Shown: positions 18,810 to 26,984, counted from the first letter of the stretch. The stretch: DNA of 64,000 nucleotides from Gammaproteobacteria bacterium MedPE (GCA_001874365.1 MPDF01000003.1:1-64000), one strand, 5' to 3'. The notes: a model not told the origin generated them from the letters alone. Program-made: numbers and translations.

Positions 18810-19274
18810 ATGAAAGTATTAATGGTGTGCATGGGCAACATTTGTCGTTCGCCAACTGCTGAGGCTGTATTGCGAAAAAAGGCCGATGAGCAAGGTATTG
18901 ATTTACATATTGATTCAGCAGGCACATTAAGTCTTCATGCTGGTAACAATCCAGATCCACGCTCTATCGACGCTGGCGAAGTACGCGGATATGACTTTTC
19001 TGGTATCACTTCTCGACCTATTGCCGATTATGATTTCGAATACTTCGATATCATCGCTCTGATGGACGATGATAATTGGGAAGAAGTCATGATGCGTTGC
19101 CCACCAAATTACCGCCACAAAGTACATTATCTACTAAATTTCGCCTTTAAAGATAACGAAAATCACGACGTTCCTGATCCTTATTATTCTCATGATAAAG
19201 GTTTTGACGAGGTGTTGGATTTAGTCGAGCAGGGCTGTGATGGGTTGTTAGATTGGGTAAAACAGCAGAGGTAA
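18810..19274 (+). CDS. Low molecular weight protein-tyrosine-phosphatase
   Basis: This is a cytoplasmic low-molecular-weight tyrosine phosphatase, 154 residues. The P-loop is at the N-terminus: Cys7-MGNIC-Arg13-Ser, the C(x)5RS signature. The general acid Asp lies in DVPDPYY near the C-terminus. The start at 18810 is 5 nt after GGAG; the preceding ATG at 18807 is too close. It is not beside a Wzc-type tyrosine kinase or capsule genes, so a role in exopolysaccharide control is not supported here. The next gene, a lone TonB C-terminal domain, begins 2 nt after the stop, so they are probably cotranscribed. Confidence 0.92.
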   Translation: MKVLMVCMGNICRSPTAEAVLRKKADEQGIDLHIDSAGTLSLHAGNNPDPRSIDAGEVRGYDFSGITSRPIADYDFEYFDIIALMDDDNWEEVMMRCPPNYRHKVHYLLNFAFKDNENHDVPDPYYSHDKGFDEVLDLVEQGCDGLLDWVKQQR

Positions 19275-19276
19275 AC

Positions 19277-19624
19277 ATGATATTTGAGTTAATTACCGTA
19301 GCAAGCTTAGTGAATTTTTATCAAACTGAAAACATACTAGTGGAATCTTGCGTCGGTGAACCGTTTCACATCGTTAAATTCGTTAAACCCCGTTACCCAA
19401 TATGTCTTAGAGGAAAAACGGGTATTGTCGAACTAAGAGCATATGTCGATCATTTTGGTATGTATAATGAAGTTAAGGTGATAAATGCAACCCCAAAAAG
19501 ACTGTTTGATAAAGAAGCTAGGCGAGCAGTAAAAAAATGGCGATTTAATACTTCAGAGCATACAGAACGCTGTTTTAATATCACGATAAAGTTTCCCATC
19601 GGAAAGATGGAAGTTATGCCGTAA
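19277..19624 (+). CDS. Small protein with TonB C-terminal-like domain
   Basis: This 115-residue protein has a short hydrophobic N-terminus (about residues 1-14) and then a domain resembling the TonB C-terminus: FVKPRYP, a central GIVELRAYVDHFGMYNEVKV strand pair, and DKEARRAVKKWRF. It lacks the Pro-rich spanning region and the long anchor of a true TonB, so it cannot bridge the periplasm in the usual way. Three Cys residues are present (near residues 26, 43 and 99). GAGG precedes the ATG. It follows the tyrosine phosphatase gene by 2 nt. Function is unknown; a periplasmic stand-alone domain is the likeliest state. Confidence 0.7.
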   Translation: MIFELITVASLVNFYQTENILVESCVGEPFHIVKFVKPRYPICLRGKTGIVELRAYVDHFGMYNEVKVINATPKRLFDKEARRAVKKWRFNTSEHTERCFNITIKFPIGKMEVMP

Positions 19625-19720
19625 TTAATAAACATAAGCATTGTACGATTGGTAGTTTGCTAATAATGACAATATGTTAAGTTATATGTACTGAATATTT
19701 GGATATGAAAGGACATCACT

Positions 19721-20461
19721 ATGCAAGTTAGACTTATAAGTTGTTTTTTGATATCGATAATTTGCCTTTCATTAAAATCTCATGCCGACACTTTTAATGT
19801 TGCGCTGCTCAAATCTGGGCTACCGCCGTACATATTTACTCAGCAAGAACGGAAATCAGGTATTTACGTTGATATCTTGAAAGAGATAGAAAAAATCACA
19901 GGAGACAAGTTTGTCCTTCGTTATTATCCCATCAAACGCAGTATTAAAGCATTTTCAGCGGGAGATATAGATATAGAACCCGGTATCAACCCTGCGTGGC
20001 GCAAGCAATGGCAATCTGAATCTCTATATAGCGCTCCCTTTATGATGTATACCGATATAGTGGCATTCAGACGGAATGAATCTTTTAAAGTGTCTAATGC
20101 TCAGGATTTGGTTGGAAAGAAAATTGCGACCGTTAAAGGTTACTACTACCCAGGATATCAAGCGGGCTTTAATAGTAAGAAAATTACTCGTTATAACCTG
20201 ATTCATGAGTTTCAGCTTTTACAATTTCTGTCTGTAAAGCAACGAGGAGCAGACGCTGGTTTTATTAATAAAAACGTATTGCTGTATTACATGAAAACTA
20301 AGAATGTAAAATTTGATATGGGTGACGTTATCGGAAACGTTCCAATTATGTTTCGGTTTCATAAAAATAAGGCAAAGGCACTTCCGCGTTTCAATGAGGC
20401 GCTAGAGCATCTCATTGAAAATGGAAAAATTAATGAGATAGTAAAACGATACAATGAATAA
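19721..20461 (+). CDS. Periplasmic substrate-binding protein (SBP family 3-like)
   Basis: This 246-residue secreted protein has a signal peptide (hydrophobic residues about 5-18, likely cleavage after SHA near residue 22). The mature part reads as a family-3 solute-binding fold: GLPPYIF near the N-terminus, GIYVDILKEIEKITG, FSAGDIDIEPGINPAWRKQW, and DLVGKKIATVKGYYYPGY for the second lobe. No permease or ATPase gene is adjacent, so it may be an orphan sensor-type binding protein or serve a distant transporter. AAGGACATC precedes the ATG. The ligand cannot be told from sequence. Confidence 0.82.
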   Translation: MQVRLISCFLISIICLSLKSHADTFNVALLKSGLPPYIFTQQERKSGIYVDILKEIEKITGDKFVLRYYPIKRSIKAFSAGDIDIEPGINPAWRKQWQSESLYSAPFMMYTDIVAFRRNESFKVSNAQDLVGKKIATVKGYYYPGYQAGFNSKKITRYNLIHEFQLLQFLSVKQRGADAGFINKNVLLYYMKTKNVKFDMGDVIGNVPIMFRFHKNKAKALPRFNEALEHLIENGKINEIVKRYNE

Positions 20462-20598
20462 ATACATTTGAGGTATAAAGTTAATAAAAACAGACCTTTA
20501 GAAATAAAAATCCGCATTGGCCGTTTTTGTATTTGCGGTTTATTCATCATAGTAGATAATGAATTGGTTAATAAGCGAACAATGCAAGGATGGGATTT

Positions 20599-22098
20599 AT
20601 GACTTCAGTAAAAGCGCTACGACGACTCCCTAGTTTAGGACATACCACTGCAAAATCTTTTAAGCTTTGGGCTCGATGCAGTAAAAATGGTCAATGGAAA
20701 ATAGCACTTAAAGTACTTGATACCATAGGTAACGAAGTATTTAACGGTGAATTAGCAACTAACAAGAAACTTAGTAACAGCGGCGTTATTGAAATTACCG
20801 ATTTACAACCGTCCACTACCTATTTTGTATATATTGGGCGTGTAAAAAGTTTGTCCGATTTAGATTGGCAAAACATCACACCATTAACCGTGAAAACTTT
20901 TCCTTCAGAAGATCAATTAACTCAAACCAAGTTTACGTTAACATCGTGTCGCCATCCCGCTCAGTTATTGTCAGCAGGGCAAAAAAATGCAATGCTCAAT
21001 ATTATGCATGAGCGGATGCAAGAGGCCGGAGATTTTGACTTTCGAATAGCATGTGGTGACCAAATCTATGCAGATCATCCGTTTACCGTGCTTTCCAACG
21101 GTACGGCACCGAAGAGTTATAAAGGCTTCGCTAGGCGCTATCTTAAAAATTACAATCGAGCTCATAATCGGGTCGCGTCTAAAATGCCGACTTACTGCAC
21201 TTTTGACGATCATGAGCTTGTTAATGACTGGGCTTTTAGTGATTTTACCGATCAGCGATCTAAGAAAAAGAAATCACCGCGTGATCCACGCATTTTAAAC
21301 AATGGGTTATTGGCTTATGACACTTTTCAGCATGCTTTAAATCCAAATTTTACCCAACAGGCACTCGAACGCCGTATTGACGCAAACTATATCGCCAGTG
21401 AATTTGAGTATTGGTATACGTTTAGCCATTCACAGTCTGGCTTTTTCGCGATGGATACGCGATATCAGCGTATCGAAGGTCCAGAGTTTGAACCTGACGA
21501 AAACCTCGAACCAACTAGCATTCGCAATTCATTTATTCAATTGATCGATCCAGACACACAACTGCAAGACCTAAAAGCATTTTTACGATGTAATCGGCAT
21601 CGGGTGAAATTTATAGTCAGCGCCATGCCATTTGTGCCAGATACGTTACCAGAGGGGATAGGGCATGGAAGAGCACTTTTTACAGCGCCATTTGATAAAT
21701 GGAAGGGAGGGCATCGTCAACGTAAAGAAATCTTAGACTTTATCGACCAAGAGAATATCAAAAATGTGTTTTTCTTATCGGGTGATGTGCATTGCTCTTT
21801 TGTTGCCAAAGTTTCTAAAGATGGCAATACTATTGCCCATAACATCATTTCATCAGCCCTTAATTGGCCCATCTTCGGGCTAGGTCGAAACAGTTTTCAA
21901 CTTGGGCCACTTTATGGTGCAGAGCAATACAATACAGATATCATTTCGACTTGTGAGCGCACAGGCTCGGTTCAATTTGTCGAAAAACGCAATAACTACG
22001 TTGAAGTTGTTGTGAGTGGTAGTGAGGTCACTATTACAACGATTAATAACCTTAACGACGTTTCATCAGTGGTGAGAGTGCCCGTAGAGCCTCACTGA
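20599..22098 (+). CDS. PhoD-like metallophosphatase (alkaline phosphatase D family)
   Basis: This 499-residue protein belongs to the PhoD-like metallophosphatases. An N-terminal Ig/fibronectin-like region (TTAKSFKLWARC..., about residues 10-105) precedes the catalytic domain. Metal-binding blocks are visible: ACGDQIYADHPF, TFDDHELVNDW and LSGDVHCSFV. There is no signal peptide, so it may be cytoplasmic, unlike Bacillus PhoD, which is Tat-exported. I chose the ATG at 20599, which has AAGGATGGGA upstream; the ATG at 20590 sits directly against that site. Substrate (phosphodiester or phospholipid-type) is not known. Confidence 0.85.
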   Translation: MTSVKALRRLPSLGHTTAKSFKLWARCSKNGQWKIALKVLDTIGNEVFNGELATNKKLSNSGVIEITDLQPSTTYFVYIGRVKSLSDLDWQNITPLTVKTFPSEDQLTQTKFTLTSCRHPAQLLSAGQKNAMLNIMHERMQEAGDFDFRIACGDQIYADHPFTVLSNGTAPKSYKGFARRYLKNYNRAHNRVASKMPTYCTFDDHELVNDWAFSDFTDQRSKKKKSPRDPRILNNGLLAYDTFQHALNPNFTQQALERRIDANYIASEFEYWYTFSHSQSGFFAMDTRYQRIEGPEFEPDENLEPTSIRNSFIQLIDPDTQLQDLKAFLRCNRHRVKFIVSAMPFVPDTLPEGIGHGRALFTAPFDKWKGGHRQRKEILDFIDQENIKNVFFLSGDVHCSFVAKVSKDGNTIAHNIISSALNWPIFGLGRNSFQLGPLYGAEQYNTDIISTCERTGSVQFVEKRNNYVEVVVSGSEVTITTINNLNDVSSVVRVPVEPH

Positions 22099-22208
22099 AG
22101 CATTTTTGAGTAAGTATTTGTAGATTTTTATTTGATGCTTTTATATACAATAAAAATCAGGCACACTATTTAATGGAATTTGTGATGGTAAGGAAACAAG
22201 GAGGATTT

Positions 22209-22403
22209 ATGGATGAAAGTAAGCAAATATCACGTATGTCAGATAACGAACTCGTTAATGAATATGCAAGGTTGTCACGTGAAGTAAGCGAGTTTGAAAA
22301 CGATACTGAAGAATGTTGTTGTCGTGAAGGGTTAATCGCTGACATTGAAACTGTTGAAGCCGCAATGCGAAGTCGTAAAATTCGATTTAATGAGATGGCT
22401 TGA
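22209..22403 (+). CDS. Small acidic helical hypothetical protein A
   Basis: A 64-residue protein of unknown function. It is rich in Glu, Arg and Ser and predicted to be almost all helix (SDNELVNEYARLSREVSEFEN), with a CCC triplet near residue 37 followed by REGLIADIETVEAAM. A perfect AAGGAGG lies 6 nt before the ATG, which argues strongly that it is translated. It has its own strong terminator. The layout and the R(E/K)GL motif resemble the small protein at 22649, suggesting the two are distant paralogues. Confidence 0.75.
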   Translation: MDESKQISRMSDNELVNEYARLSREVSEFENDTEECCCREGLIADIETVEAAMRSRKIRFNEMA

Positions 22404-22424
22404 CGATATTAAGTAGCAATAATT

Positions 22425-22457
22425 AAAGCCCCGTAATGTTGAGTTACGGGGCTTTTT
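22425..22457 (+). terminator. Terminator of small protein A
   Basis: AAAGCCCCGTAA (22425-22436) and TTACGGGGCTTT (22444-22455) form a perfect 12-bp stem with a 7-nt loop, followed by T residues. Confidence 0.9.
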
Positions 22458-22648
22458 AGATCGCAATCACTGATTGTTGTTAATAGTTAATTTATTTGCA
22501 AAATATTAAATATACTACCATCAAGCCCCACTTAACTGGCTGTTTTACAGCTGTTTTGAGATCACAAATAAAAAGTGTAAAATGCAAAAGTCAGCAAGTT
22601 TTATAAGGATTGATGCTGAGCTTCTAAAACATGGATTAAGGAAACACA

Positions 22649-22843
22649 ATGACTAGCAGTAATAGCTTGAAAGAATTAACCAACGCACAATTAATTCGCC
22701 TCAGTAATGCCATCGCTAATGAAATGTTAGCACTCAATGAAGAGTTAAATCACGCAACCGACCTGCCTTATGCACGCAAAGGATTAATGCAAGAATTTTA
22801 TCGTTATCAGAGTGAAATCGAGAAACGTAATATTGATTGGTAA
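22649..22843 (+). CDS. Small helical hypothetical protein B
   Basis: A 64-residue protein of unknown function with AAGGAAACACA before the ATG. It reads as two amphipathic helices (LTNAQLIRLSNAIANEMLALNEELN and ARKGLMQEFYRYQSEIEKR) joined by a short ATDLPY turn, like a helical hairpin. It resembles small protein A in length, helix positions and the R-x-G-L motif. It is a monocistronic unit with its own terminator. Confidence 0.75.
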   Translation: MTSSNSLKELTNAQLIRLSNAIANEMLALNEELNHATDLPYARKGLMQEFYRYQSEIEKRNIDW

Positions 22844-22885
22844 ATTACGTGGAATAACGAGAAATACTTAAAAATAATTAAAATG

Positions 22886-22915
22886 AAACCGTCGCTCAGT
22901 GAGTCGCGGTTTTTT
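22886..22915 (+). terminator. Terminator of small protein B
   Basis: A 13-bp stem (22886-22898 with 22900-22912) with one C-C mismatch and G-T wobbles, followed by a six-base T run. Confidence 0.75.
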
Positions 22916-23123
22916 GTGGTCTTAAGAAATAAATTAGCTCTTAATTTTTTGTAATAAAGGAAGTTTTAATCTAAATTGCAAATTACTTAAAGGGATTTAA
23001 GGCGGACACAAATCGCACTTCTTCTAAAGCATTGGGTGCGCAAGGAATACAAATGTCACCAAAATCATGTGATAACTGTGACGTTAAACTTAGTTAAAGT
23101 AAATGAGTACAGGTTTTAAGTCG

Positions 23124-23183
23124 GACAAATTGGCGTTGGCTTTTTGTTCGTACCTCACTTATTTTAGCCAACGATAATTTGTC
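23124..23183. repeat. 17-bp inverted repeat upstream of YcxB-like gene
   Basis: GACAAATTGGCGTTGGC (23125-23140 region) and GCCAACGATAATTTGTC (23167-23183) pair with two mismatches across a 26-nt spacer. The rest of the gap from 22916 to 23214 holds no gene that I can support. No T run follows the right arm, so a terminator role is unlikely; an operator or RNA structure is possible. Confidence 0.5.
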
Positions 23184-23214
23184 CCTTGATAGGACGTTAC
23201 ATCTCTAGGTGAAT

Positions 23215-23754
23215 ATGGAATTTAAAATTACATTAGACAAGCACGACTGGAAAAAATATCAAAGCTACATGGAGAGGGAAATTCCCAAGCGCATGAAAAC
23301 GTGGATGAATAGTGCTTGGGTGAACATGATCATCTGGATGGTTATTGCATTCTTTTTTTTAACTGTGTTTAATCAATATAGTAAGTTCCATTGGCCTACT
23401 GCGATTACTGTTAGTATGTTTTTCATATTCGTCTTGGCTTTGTTCTTCGTTAATATGTTTAAGATCAGAAGAGCATTTGAGCCTACTGAAACCGGTACAT
23501 TTTGTGGAAATCATCTATTTATTTTCAATACGCAGGGCATTGTCTCGGAAGGTGACGGTTATCAAGGAATTCATTCTTGGTCAATTGTTAAGAAAATTGA
23601 ACGCACCGATGGAATGATATTAATTTATTTGGACACCACTTATTGCTTTGTTTTCCCTGAATCTAAACTTAAAGCTCCTGATGACTTTTATAAGGTAATT
23701 TCTGAGCAATATTCAAGAGCTGGTGGGATGCCAAAAAACGGGGCTTCTATTTGA
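23215..23754 (+). CDS. YcxB-like membrane protein
   Basis: This 179-residue protein has two membrane segments (about residues 36-55 and 65-83) that follow a charged amphipathic N-terminus, and a C-terminal cytoplasmic domain of about 85 residues. The pattern NHLFIFNTQGIVSEGDGYQGIHSWSIVKKIE...YCFVFPESKL resembles the YcxB-like domain family, whose function is unknown. AGGTGA lies just before the ATG at 23215; the GTG at 23209 has no ribosome site. It stands alone on the plus strand. Confidence 0.6.
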   Translation: MEFKITLDKHDWKKYQSYMEREIPKRMKTWMNSAWVNMIIWMVIAFFFLTVFNQYSKFHWPTAITVSMFFIFVLALFFVNMFKIRRAFEPTETGTFCGNHLFIFNTQGIVSEGDGYQGIHSWSIVKKIERTDGMILIYLDTTYCFVFPESKLKAPDDFYKVISEQYSRAGGMPKNGASI

Positions 23755-23777
23755 AGCGTGGAAAGTCACGGAAGGAT

Positions 23778-23947
23778 ATGAGTAAATTTGAATCTCTTTT
23801 GCTGCATTTAGTTTACATACTAAAGGTATAGTTGCTTACGAATGTTGCGTTTATACCGATGAGGTCGAACTGCTGTTAAGCAAAAGTATTAGAGAAATTA
23901 TTCTAGCCAACAAATGCTTATCTCTAAGGGGCGTAGTGTGCAAATAA
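23778..23947 (+). pseudogene. Possible decayed small ORF (frameshifted)
   Basis: An ATG at 23778 with GGAAGG just upstream opens a frame (MSKFE...) that soon stops. A shift of one frame near 23790 joins it to an open frame running to 23947 (FAAFSLHTKGIVAYEC... ending VVCK). The joined product of about 55 residues looks protein-like, but no homologue is recognised. It may be a small broken gene, a chance frame, or a sequencing error. Confidence 0.25.
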
Positions 23948-24375
23948 AATTATTGATTACATTATTTATATCTGTTGTTTCGCACGCATCACATGCGAAT
24001 AACGTCAAAGCATGTCCAGTTCTTCCTTATGATTCAAGTTTGGAATGGACATATAAGAGAGGGCCAGATTTTGATCTGTGTTATGCAATCTATCCCGACA
24101 TTAAGGATATGGCTTTCGGTATTTATATGGGAGGGCACCCTAATTTTGAAGCTAACAATAGTGACGAAATTGAAGAAGGTATCGTTGGGGGCAAAGCCAT
24201 AGTTTGGTATAAATTTGAGACAGATGTAAAATCACCTATTCCGGCTCGACAGACGCTATTGACGATTGATAAGGAAGGTAAGTGGTTCGCTCATATCTGG
24301 GTTATTTCTAATACCAAAGCAGAATTAAAAAATAATCTTGCTGTTTTAAAAAAAATAGACTTTAAAAATTCGTAG
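23938..24375 (+). CDS. Secreted hypothetical protein
   Basis: A 145-residue protein of unknown function. With a GTG start at 23938, preceded by AAGGGGCG, it begins with a clean signal peptide (QIKLLITLFISVVSHASHA, cleavage near residue 20). The ATG at 23914 would add eight polar residues before the signal and has no ribosome site. The mature part has two Cys (near residues 26 and 48) and a beta-rich look (MAFGIYMGGHPNF, WFAHIWVISNT). The neighbours are unrelated small proteins. Confidence 0.65.
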   Translation: MQIKLLITLFISVVSHASHANNVKACPVLPYDSSLEWTYKRGPDFDLCYAIYPDIKDMAFGIYMGGHPNFEANNSDEIEEGIVGGKAIVWYKFETDVKSPIPARQTLLTIDKEGKWFAHIWVISNTKAELKNNLAVLKKIDFKNS

Positions 24376-24473
24376 CGGTGCTTTCTAGCAGAGTATCAAT
24401 TTGGATTCAGTTTGCGCCGCAGTTTATACGGTCAAAGGTAGTATTCCAGTATTCACCAAATTCATGAGGGATT

Positions 24474-24806
24474 ATGAAAAAATTAACACTTTTGTTTTTA
24501 ACCGTATTAACTATTAGCGCTTGTAGTAAACCCATTCCTGAAGATAAATTATCTTATGCAGGTGAGTGGCAAAGCAAAGAAATGTATTTGTTAATACTCC
24601 CTGATGGCACAGTGTCATATCAACGATTGCAAAATGGTGGCCGTACGTCGATTGATGCACCACTGAAAGAGTTTGTTGAAGACGATTTTGTTGTTGGTGC
24701 CGCTTTCTTAACAACCACATTTGATGTTACTCAAGCACCACATCAAGTCGATGGACAATGGGTGATGGTTGTTGATGGTGTGAAATTAATTAAAAATCAA
24801 GATTGA
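24474..24806 (+). CDS. Small hypothetical lipoprotein
   Basis: A 110-residue protein with a type II signal peptide: a KK pair, a hydrophobic core and the lipobox ISAC with Cys17 as the lipidated residue. Residue 18 is Ser, which favours outer-membrane sorting by the +2 rule. The mature part starts with KPIPEDKLSYAGEWQS and is beta-rich (MYLLILPDGTVSYQRLQ), like small lipocalin-like or META-type domains, but I cannot assign a family. GAGG precedes the ATG. Confidence 0.75.
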   Translation: MKKLTLLFLTVLTISACSKPIPEDKLSYAGEWQSKEMYLLILPDGTVSYQRLQNGGRTSIDAPLKEFVEDDFVVGAAFLTTTFDVTQAPHQVDGQWVMVVDGVKLIKNQD

Positions 24807-24831
24807 TTTTGTAGGGTAAATACGGCGAAGG

Positions 24832-25158
24832 ATGTTGATAAACTTATTACTCCGTAAATGCCACTGGTTAGCACTGATAGGTGTTTTACCTGATTTTCAA
24901 CATGGACATGATGTCGGCAAAGCGCTAATACAAATGGGCATTCGATTACTAAAGGGTCAGGGCTGCAACGCTTTTTTTATTGGGTGTGAAAACGTATTAT
25001 CCGCAATATGGGTTTGACCCACCGCTAGACAAACACAGTATCCTGAATTGCTTACGATGCCTAAAGCGTGGATGGTATTGGAGCTTAGCGCTGGTGTATT
25101 AACACGTTCAAGTGGTACAACAAAAGTTGTTGAATCATTTATGATCCCGCAGCTATGA
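24832..25158 (+). pseudogene. Decayed GNAT family N-acetyltransferase
   Basis: Three frames in succession give a GNAT acetyltransferase C-terminus. First comes GVLPDFQHGHDVGKALIQMG with IRLLKGQGCNAFFIGCENV, the acetyl-CoA-binding region. Near 24985 the frame shifts to YYPQYGFDPPLDKH. Near 25055 it shifts again to MPKAWMVLELSAGVLTRSSG, ending VESFMIPQL with a stop at 25156-25158. The first 70-80 residues usual for the family are missing. At least two frameshifts plus the N-terminal loss mean it is not functional. The lipoprotein gene ends 25 bp upstream. Confidence 0.8.
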
Positions 25159-25220
25159 GATACATCAGGTCGAGGCTAGTTAATATTTCAGCGACGATAT
25201 GTGAAGCAATAGATTAAACA

Positions 25221-25255
25221 ATAGGGGGCTAAATGTTACAGCCCCCTATTTTTCT
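25221..25255 (+). terminator. Terminator after the GNAT pseudogene
   Basis: AATAGGGGGCT (25221-25231) and AGCCCCCTATT (25241-25251) form a perfect 11-bp stem, followed by TTTTT on the plus strand. It also separates the convergent hydrolase gene. Confidence 0.85.
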
Positions 25256-25271
25256 ATTAAGATCACTAATG

Positions 25272-25967
25272 TTACTTAATCAAGTCATATTGTTTAGCGG
25301 CCGTATCACTTTGTAAACCAAAGTGTCCCAACGCATAGGTGTAACTCGCATCTTCATTCCAAATTTGGCTACTGTGAACGCCGCCAACAGTGCATAAACC
25401 ACCTAAGCAAACTACTTGGTCGATGTAGCTTTTAATAGAATAAGTACGATTGGCAAACGGCTGGCCATATATGCTATCCAGAAACGGGCTTTGAATCGAT
25501 AAGCCGTTTACGCCACAAGTCGATGACCATATGTTAAAGGGATAAATACCACAGCTACGTAAGCCTCTAAATGCACCTGCTATACCGACGAAACTATCAA
25601 TGTTGGCAGCAATGGCGAGCTTATCAATTTGTTGTGCGGCCAGAGTTGCGCCCATTGAGTGACCGATGACATCAATTTGTCCAGAGCATGAACTTGCGAG
25701 CGCGTCTGTTAATGCTTGGCGCACAGGCGTTTCTTCACTACCGCTGTGGTTATTACAGGCCGCACAGGTTTTTGAACCCCAGTTAGGGCGATAGATGTCA
25801 CTTGGTGAATAGCCTTTATTTAACAAGTAATTATAGGTGTTATTCCAGCTTGATGGGCTTGCGGTATTACCATGCACTAACACTACTGGGTCAGTACAGG
25901 CAAAGGCGGTTAAGGGAAAGCAGAACATGCCGAGTAATGTGATGATTAAAATGGATTTTGTTTTCAT
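25272..25967 (-). CDS. Secreted alpha/beta hydrolase (lipase-like)
   Basis: This 231-residue secreted protein has a signal peptide (cleavage likely after AFA, residue 23) and an alpha/beta hydrolase fold: the oxyanion loop VLVHGNT near residues 30-34, the nucleophile elbow GHSMG with Ser104, and a GHFGLQ block near residue 216 that can supply the catalytic His. It resembles class 2 (EstA/LipA-type) bacterial lipases. It carries many Cys residues (for example 24, 68, 71 and 94), suggesting disulfide bonds after export. AAGGAAATAAC precedes the ATG. Probably a secreted esterase or lipase; the substrate is not known. Confidence 0.85.
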   Translation of the reverse strand: MKTKSILIITLLGMFCFPLTAFACTDPVVLVHGNTASPSSWNNTYNYLLNKGYSPSDIYRPNWGSKTCAACNNHSGSEETPVRQALTDALASSCSGQIDVIGHSMGATLAAQQIDKLAIAANIDSFVGIAGAFRGLRSCGIYPFNIWSSTCGVNGLSIQSPFLDSIYGQPFANRTYSIKSYIDQVVCLGGLCTVGGVHSSQIWNEDASYTYALGHFGLQSDTAAKQYDLIK

Positions 25968-26114
25968 TGTTATTTCCTTTATTTAATTGGCGTTAAAACA
26001 TTAAAGGAAGTTGAAGTGGTTAAAAATGGTACTTTCGTGCCGATAGCTGAGCGAGAATAATGACAGCGCGATAAACTATTTGTGCTCATACGTTTGCGCG
26101 CTGTCATTTTTATA

Positions 26115-26315
26115 CTATTGATTTTTTCGTAGTTGCGTTACCTGATCAAATCCAATTCCCCAGTTATCGGTGTCGATTTCGTCGATGACAACAAAGGTCG
26201 TTGCGGGATCTTTGTCGAGCACATCAACCATGAGTTTGGTACAACCTTCGATGATTGCTTGCTTTTGTTCCTGAGTGACACCTTCGTTTGTCACCTTTAC
26301 ATTGATGTATGGCAT
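26115..26315 (-). CDS. 4-oxalocrotonate tautomerase family protein
   Basis: This 66-residue protein belongs to the 4-oxalocrotonate tautomerase superfamily. Pro2, the catalytic general base, follows Met directly (MPYINVKVT), and the beta-alpha-beta pattern with TTFVVIDEIDTDNWGIG matches the family. The real substrate of such orphans is usually unknown. AGGAGAGTCCC precedes the ATG. It is the last of four genes reading away from the LysR regulator, 33 bp after the FrnE-like gene, so it is probably part of that operon. Confidence 0.85.
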   Translation of the reverse strand: MPYINVKVTNEGVTQEQKQAIIEGCTKLMVDVLDKDPATTFVVIDEIDTDNWGIGFDQVTQLRKNQ

Positions 26316-26348
26316 GGGACTCTCCTTTCTATGATTACCAGTTATCTC

Positions 26349-26984
26349 TTAATTTTTTAAGGCATCGATTAATGCTTTTTCAAAGCCTACAACGGATTTT
26401 ATATTCGATGCGAGTGCGACCTTATTGATGAAAAATACGGGCACTGTATCGACTTCCAATATACTTACTCTTTGTTTTGCCATCCTAAATTGATTTTCAA
26501 ACTGCGGCATAAGTAGGATGTCGTTAACTTGAGAACTATCTAAAGAGGTTTGCTGCACTAATTTAGTGAGCACTTCGACATCACTGATGTCGGCACCTTG
26601 ACTAAAATAAGCATCAATAAACACTTCATAAAGTGCGATATGTTCATTGTGCTCTTTTGCCCACAACATGAGTTTGTGAGCGTTCTTGGAATTAAAATAC
26701 ATGGTTCGATTTGTGTAGTTAATATCGACGCCCGCTCGTTTTGCAGTATTAACAACCGATGCTTTATAGCCTTTTAGCTTTTGACGAGACCAGCTCAGGT
26801 GATGTAAAAAATAATCATCTATTGTTTGCCCTGTCGAGGGCATTTGAGGGTTTATCTCGAATGGTAAAAAAGAGAAATCAACGTCAATCGCTAAATTGTT
26901 AATTGCCGTTTGCATATGACGATAACCAATAGGGCACCATGAGCAAACAAGGTCATTAACCATTTCAATGTTTAATTTCTTCAT
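26349..26984 (-). CDS. DsbA/FrnE family oxidoreductase
   Basis: This 211-residue cytoplasmic protein has a thioredoxin fold with the active site Cys14-Ser-Trp-Cys17 followed by PIG, a large helical insertion, and the cis-Pro segment VDTVPVFFIN. It matches the FrnE/2-hydroxychromene-2-carboxylate isomerase-like branch of the DsbA family. There is no signal peptide. The start overlaps the stop of the NTF2-like gene by 4 nt (ATGA), so the two are translationally coupled. A role in thiol or polyketide-type redox chemistry has been proposed for the family; the substrate here is not known. Confidence 0.87.
   Translation of the reverse strand: MKKLNIEMVNDLVCSWCPIGYRHMQTAINNLAIDVDFSFLPFEINPQMPSTGQTIDDYFLHHLSWSRQKLKGYKASVVNTAKRAGVDINYTNRTMYFNSKNAHKLMLWAKEHNEHIALYEVFIDAYFSQGADISDVEVLTKLVQQTSLDSSQVNDILLMPQFENQFRMAKQRVSILEVDTVPVFFINKVALASNIKSVVGFEKALIDALKN

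Noticed and set aside
22844-25220. Possible integron cassette array, because of consecutive small unrelated genes
   Set aside because: No repeated attC sites between genes and no integrase. The inverted repeat at 23124-23183 does not carry the required outer core sites.
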